Assembly (NCBI GenBank): GCA_947167415.1
Contig: CAMVHY010000004.1
Coordinates: forward strand, 1-14,625
Length of the DNA stretch: 14,625 bases
Direction: 5' to 3'
DNA from: an uncultured Clostridia bacterium
GTDB lineage: Bacteria; Bacillota; Clostridia; Lachnospirales; CAMVHY01
In this document: one piece after another, positions 1 through 6,843 of the stretch
How positions within the stretch are numbered: position 1 is the stretch's first letter
Layout: each line of letters starts with the position of its first letter
The notes under the pieces: model-generated
Told to the model about the DNA's origin: nothing
Seen by the model: only the letters and a program-made list of their open reading frames with translations
Database searches by the model: none
Position numbers and translations under genes: made by a program

Positions 1-178
1 GTACAATTCTTTGACCAGCTACTAAATTTCATATAAACTGTGCGCCAGTTTCCATATTTTTTTGATAGTACCGCATTAGCCTCTCTAGCTTTTTGTACTT
101 TTATTTTGTCAGTCTAACTTCCCTATTTTATCGATTTTTTCTCTTTAGTCAATCTATTTTTATTTTATGTGAATGCTG
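1..178 (-). mobile_element. Decayed 5' end of an IS5-family insertion sequence, running off the left edge
   Basis: Read on the minus strand, about 173 down to 65 aligns with the IS start at 14501-14600: the same TTCACATAAAATAAAAAT end, the same A-rich leader, then a shared ACTGACAAAA and AAAAAGCTAGAG. The translated N-terminus LTK(stop)KYKKLERLM matches LTKIQYKKLEGLM of the right copy but has lost its ATG and carries a stop. After an apparent internal deletion and frame change, the last 75 bases encode LSKKYGNWRTVYMKFSSWSK, the typical IS5-family N-terminal segment (KYGNWHTIY.RF..WSK). The element is clearly non-functional. The end nearest the window interior is about 173-178; the exact terminal base cannot be fixed because the last bases differ between the two copies. 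Confidence 0.75.
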
Positions 179-355
179 CTTAATTAAAAGTTCGTCTGCA
201 ATATCAAAATTTAGATTTTTTATTGTGATAGGACAAAAATTTTGGACATACCAATTCCAAATAAAATCAGGCATTTGTTTCAAAAAATTCCACTTTAACT
301 CGATTTCATTTTTATTTTTTACATAATCAAATATGGCAAATTTATTTTTAGACAC
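149..355 (-). pseudogene. Small gene truncated by IS insertion; product not recognised
   Basis: The start is a GTG at 355 with a perfect GGAGG about eight bases upstream (plus-strand cctcc at 362-366), so this was a translated gene. The first roughly 60 residues (SKNKFAIFDYV, then KWNFLKQMPDFIWNWYVQNF) are native. The last eight residues, HSHKIKID, and the TGA are encoded by the end of the IS element, so the original C-terminus is gone. There is no signal peptide or membrane segment, and the aromatic-rich middle suggests a folded soluble domain. It lies about 60 bp downstream of the end of the Lys/Glu-rich pseudogene in the same orientation, with only a weak hairpin between, so the two probably shared a transcript. 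No family was recognised. Confidence 0.6.
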
Positions 356-417
356 AAAAAAACCTCCAACAAAACAAAATTTCTTATTCGAGAAATTATA
401 TGTTATGGTTGTGGGGT

Positions 418-1438
418 TTATTTTTCTTGAAAAAGATCATTATCTTCAGTTTTACCTTCTTTATCTTCTTGATTGATTTCATTAGACTTATAATTTTTTT
501 CTTTTTCGTTTTCTTTTTATTTGTTCTTTGAAACGGATTGTTTGTTGTTTAAAAGATTACCATTGTTCAAATTTTGTGGCAGTTTTAGTTTGTGAATTTT
601 ATAAACTATGACGAAACAAATCACAGAAGATATTAAAAATACCAACGAAACAATAATTTTTATGGCAAGCGATAATGCTAAAATAAAAGACAAAACCAAT
701 GCAAGCACAAATAAAATACAACCTAAAATTCCAAAGAGCCACTTTAAAAGTTTATTTCTGTTGCTCGAATCCGATACTGGATTATTATCACTTTCGTTAC
801 TGTTCAGGGCTGTATTCAACTCGTTTTTGCCTGTATTGCCATTTTCTAGAGTTTTATCTTTCAGGTCGTTATTTAGTTTGTTATTTAGTAAATCACCATT
901 TGCCATGGCTTTTTTTAAATTATTTTCTTCTGGATTACAAACATCCTCTCCGTATTTTTTATTTTTATCTATGTTTTTTGTCTTTTCCTTTTTGTTCATT
1001 TCTTTAATTTTGTTTTTTGCTTTCGCTTCAAATTTTTTACCTTTGATTTCAATCTCTTTTTCCTCGTCTAATGAGTTTTCTGATTTGCCATCATCTTCTA
1101 TTTTTACGTCTTTTTTCTTTTTTGTTTTGCTACTCTCTTTTTTTTTGCCTTTAATCTTTTTGTTTTCCTTTTTTTTATTTTTCTTTTCGCTGCCTTCGCT
1201 TTCACTTCCTTCTTTCTCTTCACTCTCTTTATTTTTCTTCTTTCTCTTCACTCTCTTTATTTTTCTTCTTTGTTTTGCTATTTTTGTTTGTTTTGTTTTT
1301 AATCTCTTTTTTTTCCTTTTTTTTATTTTTCTGTTTCTTTTTGCTGCCTTCGTTTTCACTTGATTCACTTTTTTCTAATTCTTCTTCAAAGCTTTTATTT
1401 TCGCTGAATGAAGAATTGTCTGAATTAGTTTCGCTCAT
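418..1438 (-). pseudogene. Lys/Glu/Ser-rich protein with C-terminal membrane hairpin, frameshifted by a 28-bp tandem duplication
   Basis: Translation starts at ATG 1438 (MSETNSDNSS) with GGAGGG eight bases upstream, but this frame ends at 1229. The rest of the protein lies in the next frame (readable down from 1368). A 28-bp tandem duplication (1213-1240 and 1241-1268) explains the shift: removing one copy joins the two frames exactly, and both copies encode KNKESEEKE. The rebuilt product has a long low-complexity Lys/Glu/Ser region, an Asn-rich linker (PVSDSSNRNK) and a bilobed hydrophobic segment of about 50 residues (WLFGILGCILF to FVIVYKI) that would form two membrane helices. An in-frame TAA at 517-519 cuts off 32 more codons that still look coding (KENEKEKNYK to NDLFQEK) and end at TAA 418-420. 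About 330 codons repaired. No homologue recognised; a membrane-anchored surface or host-interface protein is inference. Confidence 0.6.
1209..1271. repeat. 28-bp tandem duplication, about 2.25 copies
   Basis: Copies at 1213-1240 and 1241-1268 are identical, and identity at period 28 extends over 1209-1271. Because 28 is not a multiple of three, each gain or loss of a unit changes the reading frame of the minus-strand gene that contains it. With one unit fewer the gene is open through this region. Confidence 0.9.
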
Positions 1439-1514
1439 GCCAAATTCCCTCCGCGTTTTGTAGTGTAATTTTGAGGATGTAATTAGAATGATAGGTGAGT
1501 ATTTCGAATAAAAA

Positions 1515-1549
1515 AATGACGCCATTTATTACAGACGTCATTTATTACA
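1515..1549 (-). repeat. 16-bp tandem repeat and hairpin in the leader
   Basis: Two head-to-tail units, GACGCCATTTATTACA (1518-1533) and GACGTCATTTATTACA (1534-1549), differ at one base. On the minus strand they begin a few bases after the predicted transcription start. The same bases can fold AAATGACG against CGTCATTT followed by a T-run, so they could be an operator or an attenuator hairpin. A 38-codon open frame (ATG at 1541, TAA at 1425-1427) preceded by GAGGGG starts inside the repeat and overlaps the downstream ATG; a leader peptide is possible but weakly supported. Confidence 0.4.
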
Positions 1550-1561
1550 CCCCTCTTATTA

Positions 1562-1590
1562 ATTCTAAACTAAAATTTTTTATTTGTCAA
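1562..1590 (-). promoter_or_regulatory. Promoter of the Lys/Glu-rich gene
   Basis: On the minus strand TTGACA (1590-1585) and TAGAAT (1567-1562) are separated by exactly 17 bp. Transcription should start near 1555, giving a leader of about 115 nt before the ATG at 1438. The promoter looks intact although the gene is broken. Confidence 0.7.
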
Positions 1591-1629
1591 TCACCAAACA
1601 AAATTTTTTTTAAAGAAAATAATTTTAGA

Positions 1630-1880
1630 AAAAGATATGTCATGAAAAAAAATTAAAAAAACGCACAGAAGACAATAAAAGTTTTAAAATAACGGGCATC
1701 AATGCTACGCAATGCTTAAATTTCAAAAATGTATTTTGATAATATGATGCAGACGATACAAAGTAGAATCAAAATTTTGTTTGGATTTTCGACTGGAATT
1801 TTGGGGAATAATTATCTTAATGCCAAGTTTTTCAGATTTTTTCTTACTCATCTTTTTCTCTTCTCTATTTCATTTACTTT
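1630..1880 (-). mobile_element. Degraded C-terminal part of an IS5-like transposase
   Basis: On the minus strand, from about 1840, the frame reads KLGIKIIIPQNSSRKSKQNF then DSTLYRLHHIIK. This fits the C-terminal catalytic part of IS5-family transposases (IPPK.NRK...D...YK.RH.IEN). A frame change then gives FLKFKHCVAL, where the family has F..LK.WR.IATRY, followed by a hydrophobic tail. At least one frameshift and several stops make it non-functional, and no terminal repeat could be recognised at its 3' side. The N-terminal two thirds are missing or unrecognisable; an AT-rich string near 1945-1970 loosely resembles the IS end at 14501 but is not convincing. It fills most of the roughly 460-bp gap between the promoter at 1562-1590 and the start at 2060, where no other gene is seen. 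Confidence 0.5.
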
Positions 1881-2059
1881 TTATATATTTTTTGATTTTG
1901 CCTACGTTATCTAACAATTATTCATTTATTGCTTTTATCCAAACACATTATGTTTTTTATTTTATATAACTTTATGCTCTAATCATTTTGTATCGTATTA
2001 TTCAAATCAAATTGGTAAATTAATCAAATGGGTTAAGAAAAATACAAAGGAGAAAATTG

Positions 2060-2734
2060 ATGCCAAAAAAAAATATTCCTGAATACAATTCAAGTTTGCG
2101 CAAAAATATTATTCGGGTACCAAAAATTATCCGTGAAAAAACGAGCGGTATAAATATTTTTGGCAAAACTATTCATTCGATCTTATTTTCGACTGATGTG
2201 GCAATAATAAAAAATTCAAATGCGGATGCAATTATTGCTGTTTATCCTTTTACTCCTCATCCTGTAATTACACAATCAATTTTATTAATTTCGGATGTTC
2301 CTGTTTTGTGTGGAGTGGGCGGGGGATTAACAAGCGGATTGCGTTCAGCCAATATTGCTCTTCACGCAGAATTTCAAGGAGCTCTTGCAGTCGTATTAAA
2401 TGCTCCGGCAAGCGCTGAAACAATTTCGCTTGTAAAAAAAACTGTTGATATTCCTGTGATTTATTCTTTGATATCGAAAAATTTTAATGGTCTTCAAGAA
2501 AAAATAGATTCCGGAATAGATATTTTTAATATAAGTGGCGGAGAAAATACTCCCGAGATAGTTAACTTAGTGCATAAAAAATATAGTCATATACCAATAA
2601 TAGCAACAGGTGGGAAAACAGAAAATTCCATCGAAGAAACAATTAAAGCTGGAGCAAATGCAATTTCTTATACACCGCCGACAAGCGCGGAATTATTTAA
2701 GCAATCAATGTCAGAATACAGAAATATGTTTTAA
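2060..2734 (+). CDS. Conserved clostridial (beta/alpha)-barrel protein, often annotated as hydrolase
   Basis: 224 residues starting at ATG 2060 with AAGGAG about eight bases upstream; the preceding TTG at 2057 is less likely. The sequence follows a well-conserved Clostridia family whose members read LRK..IRVP.....GI.IFG..I.SILFSTDVAII.N..ADAI.AVYPFTP.P. A glycine-rich turn CGVGGG (84-89), DAEFQGA-like HAEFQGAL (102-109), NAP at 114-116 and a TIM-barrel phosphate-site-like IATGGKT (181-187) with GANAISYTPPT near the C-terminus are all present. The fold resembles aldolase or thiamine-phosphate-synthase type barrels, but the reaction is not established, so the name hydrolase should be treated as nominal. 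There is no signal peptide; cytoplasmic. It is followed by glgP, which has its own promoter 18 bp downstream, so the two need not be co-regulated. Confidence 0.85.
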   Translation: MPKKNIPEYNSSLRKNIIRVPKIIREKTSGINIFGKTIHSILFSTDVAIIKNSNADAIIAVYPFTPHPVITQSILLISDVPVLCGVGGGLTSGLRSANIALHAEFQGALAVVLNAPASAETISLVKKTVDIPVIYSLISKNFNGLQEKIDSGIDIFNISGGENTPEIVNLVHKKYSHIPIIATGGKTENSIEETIKAGANAISYTPPTSAELFKQSMSEYRNMF

Positions 2735-2751
2735 ATAAAAGACGAAAATAC

Positions 2752-2780
2752 TTGACATTTTTTTGAGGTTTATATATAAA
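2752..2780 (+). promoter_or_regulatory. glgP promoter
   Basis: TTGACA (2752-2757) and TATAAA (2775-2780) are spaced by exactly 17 bp, a near-perfect sigma-A promoter. It lies just after the stop of the barrel gene and 36 bp upstream of the chosen glgP start. Confidence 0.75.
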
Positions 2781-2783
2781 CCT
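2766..2783. promoter_or_regulatory. 18-bp perfect palindrome over the glgP -10 box, likely operator
   Basis: AGGTTTATATATAAACCT is a perfect inverted repeat that fills the 3' half of the spacer and the whole -10 element. A dimeric repressor bound here would block RNA polymerase. The regulator is not identified and no regulator gene lies nearby. Poor loop geometry and no following T-run argue against a terminator. Confidence 0.5.
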
Positions 2784-2815
2784 ATCTTGATAATAATTGT
2801 TGGGGGTTGAATGTT

Positions 2816-5260
2816 TTGAGCATGACAAAAAAAGAAATAAAAGATAAAATACTTGAAAATCTAAAAACGATTTCATGTAAAAATATTTGTGAGGCATCGG
2901 CACATGAAATTTATAAAGCTGTCGCTTTTACAGTTCGTGATTTAGTTACGGACAAATGGTTAGCAACACATGAAGTCTTAAAAAAAAATAATCCCAAGAC
3001 GTTATATTATTTATCAATGGAATTTTTGATGGGGAGATTTTTAGGCAATACGTTGATTAATTTGGCTGCCGAAAAAAATTTTAAAAAGGCGCTCGAAGAA
3101 TTAGATATTGATTTTAATTTAATCGAAGAGTCAGAACGTGATCCGGGTTTGGGAAATGGCGGACTTGGAAGATTAGCAGCATGTTTTTTAGATTCGCTTG
3201 CAAGTTTAAATTTGCCAGCATATGGTTGTGGTATAAGATATCACTATGGAATTTTTGAACAGGAAATAAAAAATGGTTATCAAACAGAAAAATCAGATAA
3301 TTGGCTTGAAGATGGAGATGATTGGGGAGTTAAAAGAAAAGATTTGGCGCAAGAAATAAAATTTGGCGGAAAAGTTAGTTGTGTAAAAAAAGTCGATGGA
3401 AATTATAGATATTTTTTGGAAGATTATAGTTCTGTTGTTGCGATTCCGTATGATTATCCAGTCGTTGGATTTGAAACAAATATGGTAAATACGTTAAGAT
3501 TATGGGATGCTGAAGCAAAAAATAAATTTGATTTAAAATCTTTTAATGCGGGAAATTATACAAAAGCGGTCGAGGAGCAAAATTTAGCTGAGACTATATC
3601 AGAAGTTTTATATCCGGCGGATGAGCATATTTTGGGCAAAGAATTAAGATTAAAGCAGCAATATTTTTTTATTTCGGCGACGGTTCAAGAAGCTATAAAA
3701 AATTTTTGTTTAAAAAATAAAGATTTAAATAAATTGCCGGATAAAATCGCTTTTCAGTTAAATGATACACATCCGTCGATGACAGTTGCGGAATTAATGC
3801 GAGTTTTAATAGATGATTATGGTTTGGAATGGGATCAAGCTTGGGAAATAACACAAAAAACTTGTGCGTATACGAATCATACGATTATGTCGGAAGCATT
3901 GGAAAAATGGCCAGAGGATTTGTTTAAAAGGCTTTTGCCAAGAATTTATATGATAATCGAAGAAATTAATAAGAGATTTTGTGGTGATTTAATAAATAAA
4001 TTTAAATTTGATAGCGAAAAAATAAGACGCATGGCAATTATTGCCGATGGACAAATTAAAATGGCATATTTGGCGATTGTTGGAAGTCATTCGGTTAATG
4101 GTGTTGCTAGATTACACACGGAAATTTTGAAAAAGCAGGAACTAAAAGATTTTTATGAGATATATAAAAATAAATTTAATAATAAAACGAATGGGATAAC
4201 ACAAAGACGATGGCTTATGCATTGCAATCCGGATTTGGCAGATTTAATTAGTAAAACGATTGGAAATTATTATGTTAAAAATTTGTGTGAGTTGAAAAAG
4301 CTAGAAGGATTTATCGAGGATAAAAGTTTTAGAGATAAGATTTTAAAAGTTAAAAAGAAAAATAAAGTCGCGCTGGCAAATTTTATAAAATATAAATATG
4401 ATTTTGTGGTTGATCCGGAATTTATTTTTGATGTGCAAGTTAAAAGATTGCATGAGTATAAACGGCAATTATTAAATATTTTGCATGTTTTATATTTGTA
4501 TAATAAAATAAAGTCGGATGCGAAGTTTGATATTGAACCGAGAGTTTTTATTTTTTCGGCTAAGTCGGCGGCAAATTATTATCGTGCGAAATTAATAATT
4601 AAATTAATAAATAGCGTCGCGAATTTAATAAATAAAGATAAACGTGTTAGCAAAAAAATAAAAGTTTTGTTTTTGCCGAATTATTGTGTTTCGTTGGCAG
4701 AAAAATTAATTCCTGCGGCAGATATTAGCGAACAGATTTCGACTGCAAGCAAAGAAGCGTCTGGAACAGGAAACATGAAATTTATGTTAAACGGAGCTTT
4801 GACTTTGGGGACAATGGACGGAGCAAATGTTGAGATTTTTGAGGAAGTTGGAGAAAAAAATATTTTTATTTTTGGTTTGAGTGCAAAAGAAGTGATTGAT
4901 TTATATGAAAAAAATAATTATCGAGCGCGAGATGTTTATGAAAATAATGGTGATGTAAAAAATGTTTTGGATAAATTGATTAATGGTGAGCTTGATGAAG
5001 ATAAAAATTTGTTTAGGGAAATATATGATTCGCTTTTAGATGGTTTTAATGGTGAGCGAGCAGATAATTATTTTATTTTGAGAGATTTTGATAGTTATAA
5101 AAAAGCGCATGAAAAAATAAATTTGGCGTATAAAAATAAAAATGAGTGGGCAAAATCTATGATAATTAATATTGCTAACAGCGGAAAATTTTCTAGTGAC
5201 AGAACTATAAAAGAATATGCAAAAGAAATTTGGAATTTGAAAGCGATAAATATTAAGTAA
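2816..5260 (+). CDS. glgP: Glycogen/starch/maltodextrin phosphorylase
   Basis: Removes alpha-1,4-linked glucose from glycogen or maltodextrin as glucose-1-phosphate, using inorganic phosphate and pyridoxal phosphate; cytoplasmic. About 814 residues, the full family length. Family signatures run in order: YYLSMEFLMGR, DPGLGNGGLGRLAACFLDSL, YGCGIRYHYGIF, AIPYDYPVVG then NTLRLWDAE, QLNDTHPSMTVAELMR, VKRLHEYKRQLLN, and the cofactor motif EASGTGNMKF, whose Lys (about residue 655, codon 4778-4780) binds PLP. MDGANVEI follows. The start is uncertain: GGGGG at 2802-2806 is nine bases from TTG 2816 (chosen), 15 from ATG 2822 and directly abuts TTG 2807. The gene is monocistronic, with its own promoter and terminator, and intact over 2.4 kb, which argues against a high sequencing-error rate. 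Confidence 0.95.
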   Translation: MSMTKKEIKDKILENLKTISCKNICEASAHEIYKAVAFTVRDLVTDKWLATHEVLKKNNPKTLYYLSMEFLMGRFLGNTLINLAAEKNFKKALEELDIDFNLIEESERDPGLGNGGLGRLAACFLDSLASLNLPAYGCGIRYHYGIFEQEIKNGYQTEKSDNWLEDGDDWGVKRKDLAQEIKFGGKVSCVKKVDGNYRYFLEDYSSVVAIPYDYPVVGFETNMVNTLRLWDAEAKNKFDLKSFNAGNYTKAVEEQNLAETISEVLYPADEHILGKELRLKQQYFFISATVQEAIKNFCLKNKDLNKLPDKIAFQLNDTHPSMTVAELMRVLIDDYGLEWDQAWEITQKTCAYTNHTIMSEALEKWPEDLFKRLLPRIYMIIEEINKRFCGDLINKFKFDSEKIRRMAIIADGQIKMAYLAIVGSHSVNGVARLHTEILKKQELKDFYEIYKNKFNNKTNGITQRRWLMHCNPDLADLISKTIGNYYVKNLCELKKLEGFIEDKSFRDKILKVKKKNKVALANFIKYKYDFVVDPEFIFDVQVKRLHEYKRQLLNILHVLYLYNKIKSDAKFDIEPRVFIFSAKSAANYYRAKLIIKLINSVANLINKDKRVSKKIKVLFLPNYCVSLAEKLIPAADISEQISTASKEASGTGNMKFMLNGALTLGTMDGANVEIFEEVGEKNIFIFGLSAKEVIDLYEKNNYRARDVYENNGDVKNVLDKLINGELDEDKNLFREIYDSLLDGFNGERADNYFILRDFDSYKKAHEKINLAYKNKNEWAKSMIINIANSGKFSSDRTIKEYAKEIWNLKAINIK

Positions 5261-5300
5261 GAAAGTTTTGTTTGAGATTATAATTATTTTTGATTGTTTA

Positions 5301-5329
5301 GCGTCCAAAAATGTTTGGGTGCTTTTTTT
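5301..5329 (+). terminator. Rho-independent terminator of glgP
   Basis: GCGTCCAAA pairs with TTTGGGTGC (nine pairs, two of them G-U) around a four-base loop, followed by seven T. It lies 40 bp after the glgP stop. Confidence 0.8.
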
Positions 5330-5533
5330 ATGTAATTTAAAATCGGCGCGAAAAAAATAAGTGGTACTAAAAAATAAATTTTAAACGTGTAATTGGAATC
5401 ATTTTATTTTGGTGATGTAAATTTATTATATGAAAATGTAAACGTGAAAAGACATCTTAAAGCAAAAAAATAATAATGATCAAAAAAAATTTGTCATTGA
5501 AAATAAAATATCTTATAATTAAAAAGAAAATAC
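5330..5533. other. Intergenic AT-rich spacer, nothing recognised
   Basis: Between the glgP terminator and the next promoter there is no convincing open frame, repeat or structured RNA. Short ATGs are followed by stops within a few codons on both strands. Confidence 0.5.
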
Positions 5534-5562
5534 TCGACAAATAATATTTTTTATTGTATTAT
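5534..5562 (+). promoter_or_regulatory. Promoter of the YukD-like membrane-protein gene
   Basis: TCGACA (5534-5539) and TATTAT (5557-5562) are spaced by 17 bp, each one mismatch from consensus. They lie 65 bp upstream of ATG 5628. Confidence 0.55.
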
Positions 5563-5627
5563 GTAATGCGTTGGATGTTTAATTTTTTTTTGGTACAAAG
5601 TTTTTGTTTTTCGAAGAGAGAAAAAAA

Positions 5628-6659
5628 ATGAATTTTAATTTTAATCGACAAAACAATGGAGGAAATAAAGAAGAAGAAATAACAATTTATTTTTGGCGTG
5701 AAAGTAACGGCAAAGAAGTTTTTATAGATATAGACCCAAATGTAACGTTTCGAGTGTGTATTGATGCCCTGAGAGCCAAATATGGTTGGTTTAAATTTGT
5801 GCAAGTTTAGAATTATGAGATCCGAGTCAAAGATAGTAACAAAAAAATATCTTTGTCTGATTTTGAGAAAACTCTTGAAGGCCTCGGGATTGAAGATGAT
5901 AATAAGATTATGATACTTGATGCGGTTAAAGACAAAAACGAAAAGGATAATGAAAATAATCAAAACTTAACACAAAATAATGAGACAGATAAAAGTCAAG
6001 ATAAGATAACAATAGATTTTTATGTTAATTGTAAAGAAAATGTGAGTAATCCGATTGATCTCGGCAATCGACAGTTTAATAAAAATCAAACGCTTAAAGA
6101 AATATTAATCGATTGTTATTTTGGTGGTAAGGAAGATAAGTTAAAGTTAAAAAATCAGGCAAAAAGCTCAAATTTGACATTTTATTGTAATAGTTGTGAT
6201 AGTAATGTCTGTGTTCCGGAAAAATACACAGGGATTATGGAAGAAGACTTGGATAAGACACTTGAGCCATATCTAGGGGAAAACAAATTAGCATGCAAAA
6301 GTTTTGCGGTATATTATTTTGATCCTGATGTGCGGAATATACCTCGTATTGAAGGGGTTAATTCACCTAGAAAAAATAAAAATAAATATCTATTGATCAT
6401 CATAGGGATTATTTTAACCATCATAGGTATTTTTTTATTAAAATTTTTTGCCCCAGAAATTGCGCTGATATTCATAATTGCAGGTATAGTTGTTGTGGCT
6501 GTAGGATTCTTTTGGAGAGGGTTACCGTGCTGTTCTGGAAGGGATGACTTAAATTTGACGAAAACAGAATCCAGTAATGGTCGAGATTTATCAAAAAATA
6601 AAAACATGGAAGGAGATCGTTTCCCGCATAGCGATACTGATTTTAGCAAGGATAAATAA
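5628..6659 (+). pseudogene. YukD/ubiquitin-like domain protein with C-terminal membrane hairpin, split by an in-frame TAG
   Basis: One frame runs from ATG 5628 (purine-rich GAAGAGAG upstream) to TAA 6657-6659, broken only by TAG at codon 61 (5808-5810). The downstream part has no ribosome binding site, and its first usable codon, TTG 5853, sits inside a beta-strand pattern, so it is not a separate gene. Residues about 17-97 (EITIYFWRESNGKEVFIDID, then NYEIRVKD, then FEKTLEGLGIEDDNKIMIL) follow the strand order of the YukD/EsaB ubiquitin-like fold. Residues about 125-231 restart with KITIDFYVNC and end LDKTLEPYLGENKLACKSF, perhaps a diverged second copy; they contain Cys187, Cys190 and Cys195. 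Two membrane helices follow (about 254-275 and 277-296), then a polar tail. YukD homology suggests a type VII secretion or membrane-complex link, but that is inference. CAG to TAG is the simplest origin of the stop. Confidence 0.6.
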
Positions 6660-6809
6660 ATTTAAGCGGAAAAACATAATGAGGATTATATAGGATATTT
6701 GAATAGAATAAATAAGCAGTTGAAAGAAAAATAAAGCGGAAGTAAAAAGTTAAAAATGATTTGAAAAGCAAATAATTTGGTCTAAATGATTTTTGTCATA
6801 AATAAAAAC

Positions 6810-6842
6810 TCCCCAAGATAATTGTCTTGGGGATTATTTTTT
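6810..6842. terminator. Bidirectional terminator between the YukD-like gene and rubrerythrin
   Basis: TCCCCAAGA (6810-6818) pairs perfectly with TCTTGGGGA (6825-6833) around a six-base loop. T-rich tracts lie on both sides, so it can serve the convergent genes on both strands. Confidence 0.85.
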
Positions 6843-6843
6843 A

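Noticed and set aside
93..326. Plus-strand frame MYFYFVSLTS
   Set aside because: Antisense to the IS remnant and the truncated small gene, which has a perfect GGAGG start; no ribosome binding site of its own.
608..1363. Long plus-strand open frame rich in Phe, Leu and Ser
   Set aside because: It is the exact antisense of the Lys/Glu-rich minus-strand gene; AAA/GAA codons read backwards give TTT/TTC. There is no ribosome binding site, while the minus gene has one and a consensus promoter.
1729..1969. Two overlapping plus-strand hydrophobic frames
   Set aside because: They are antisense to the transposase remnant, have no ribosome binding site and show composition expected from AT-rich noise.
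517..5810. Recoded stop codons as a genome-wide code change
   Set aside because: The two in-frame stops are different codons (TAA and TAG), TAA ends several intact genes here, and tryptophan uses TGG with TGA as a normal stop.
5559..5963. Minus-strand 134-codon frame
   Set aside because: Antisense to the YukD-like gene, low complexity, no start signal.
5853..6659. Separate gene starting at TTG 5853
   Set aside because: It is in the same frame as the segment before TAG 5808, lacks a ribosome binding site, and its start codon lies inside the ubiquitin-like domain.
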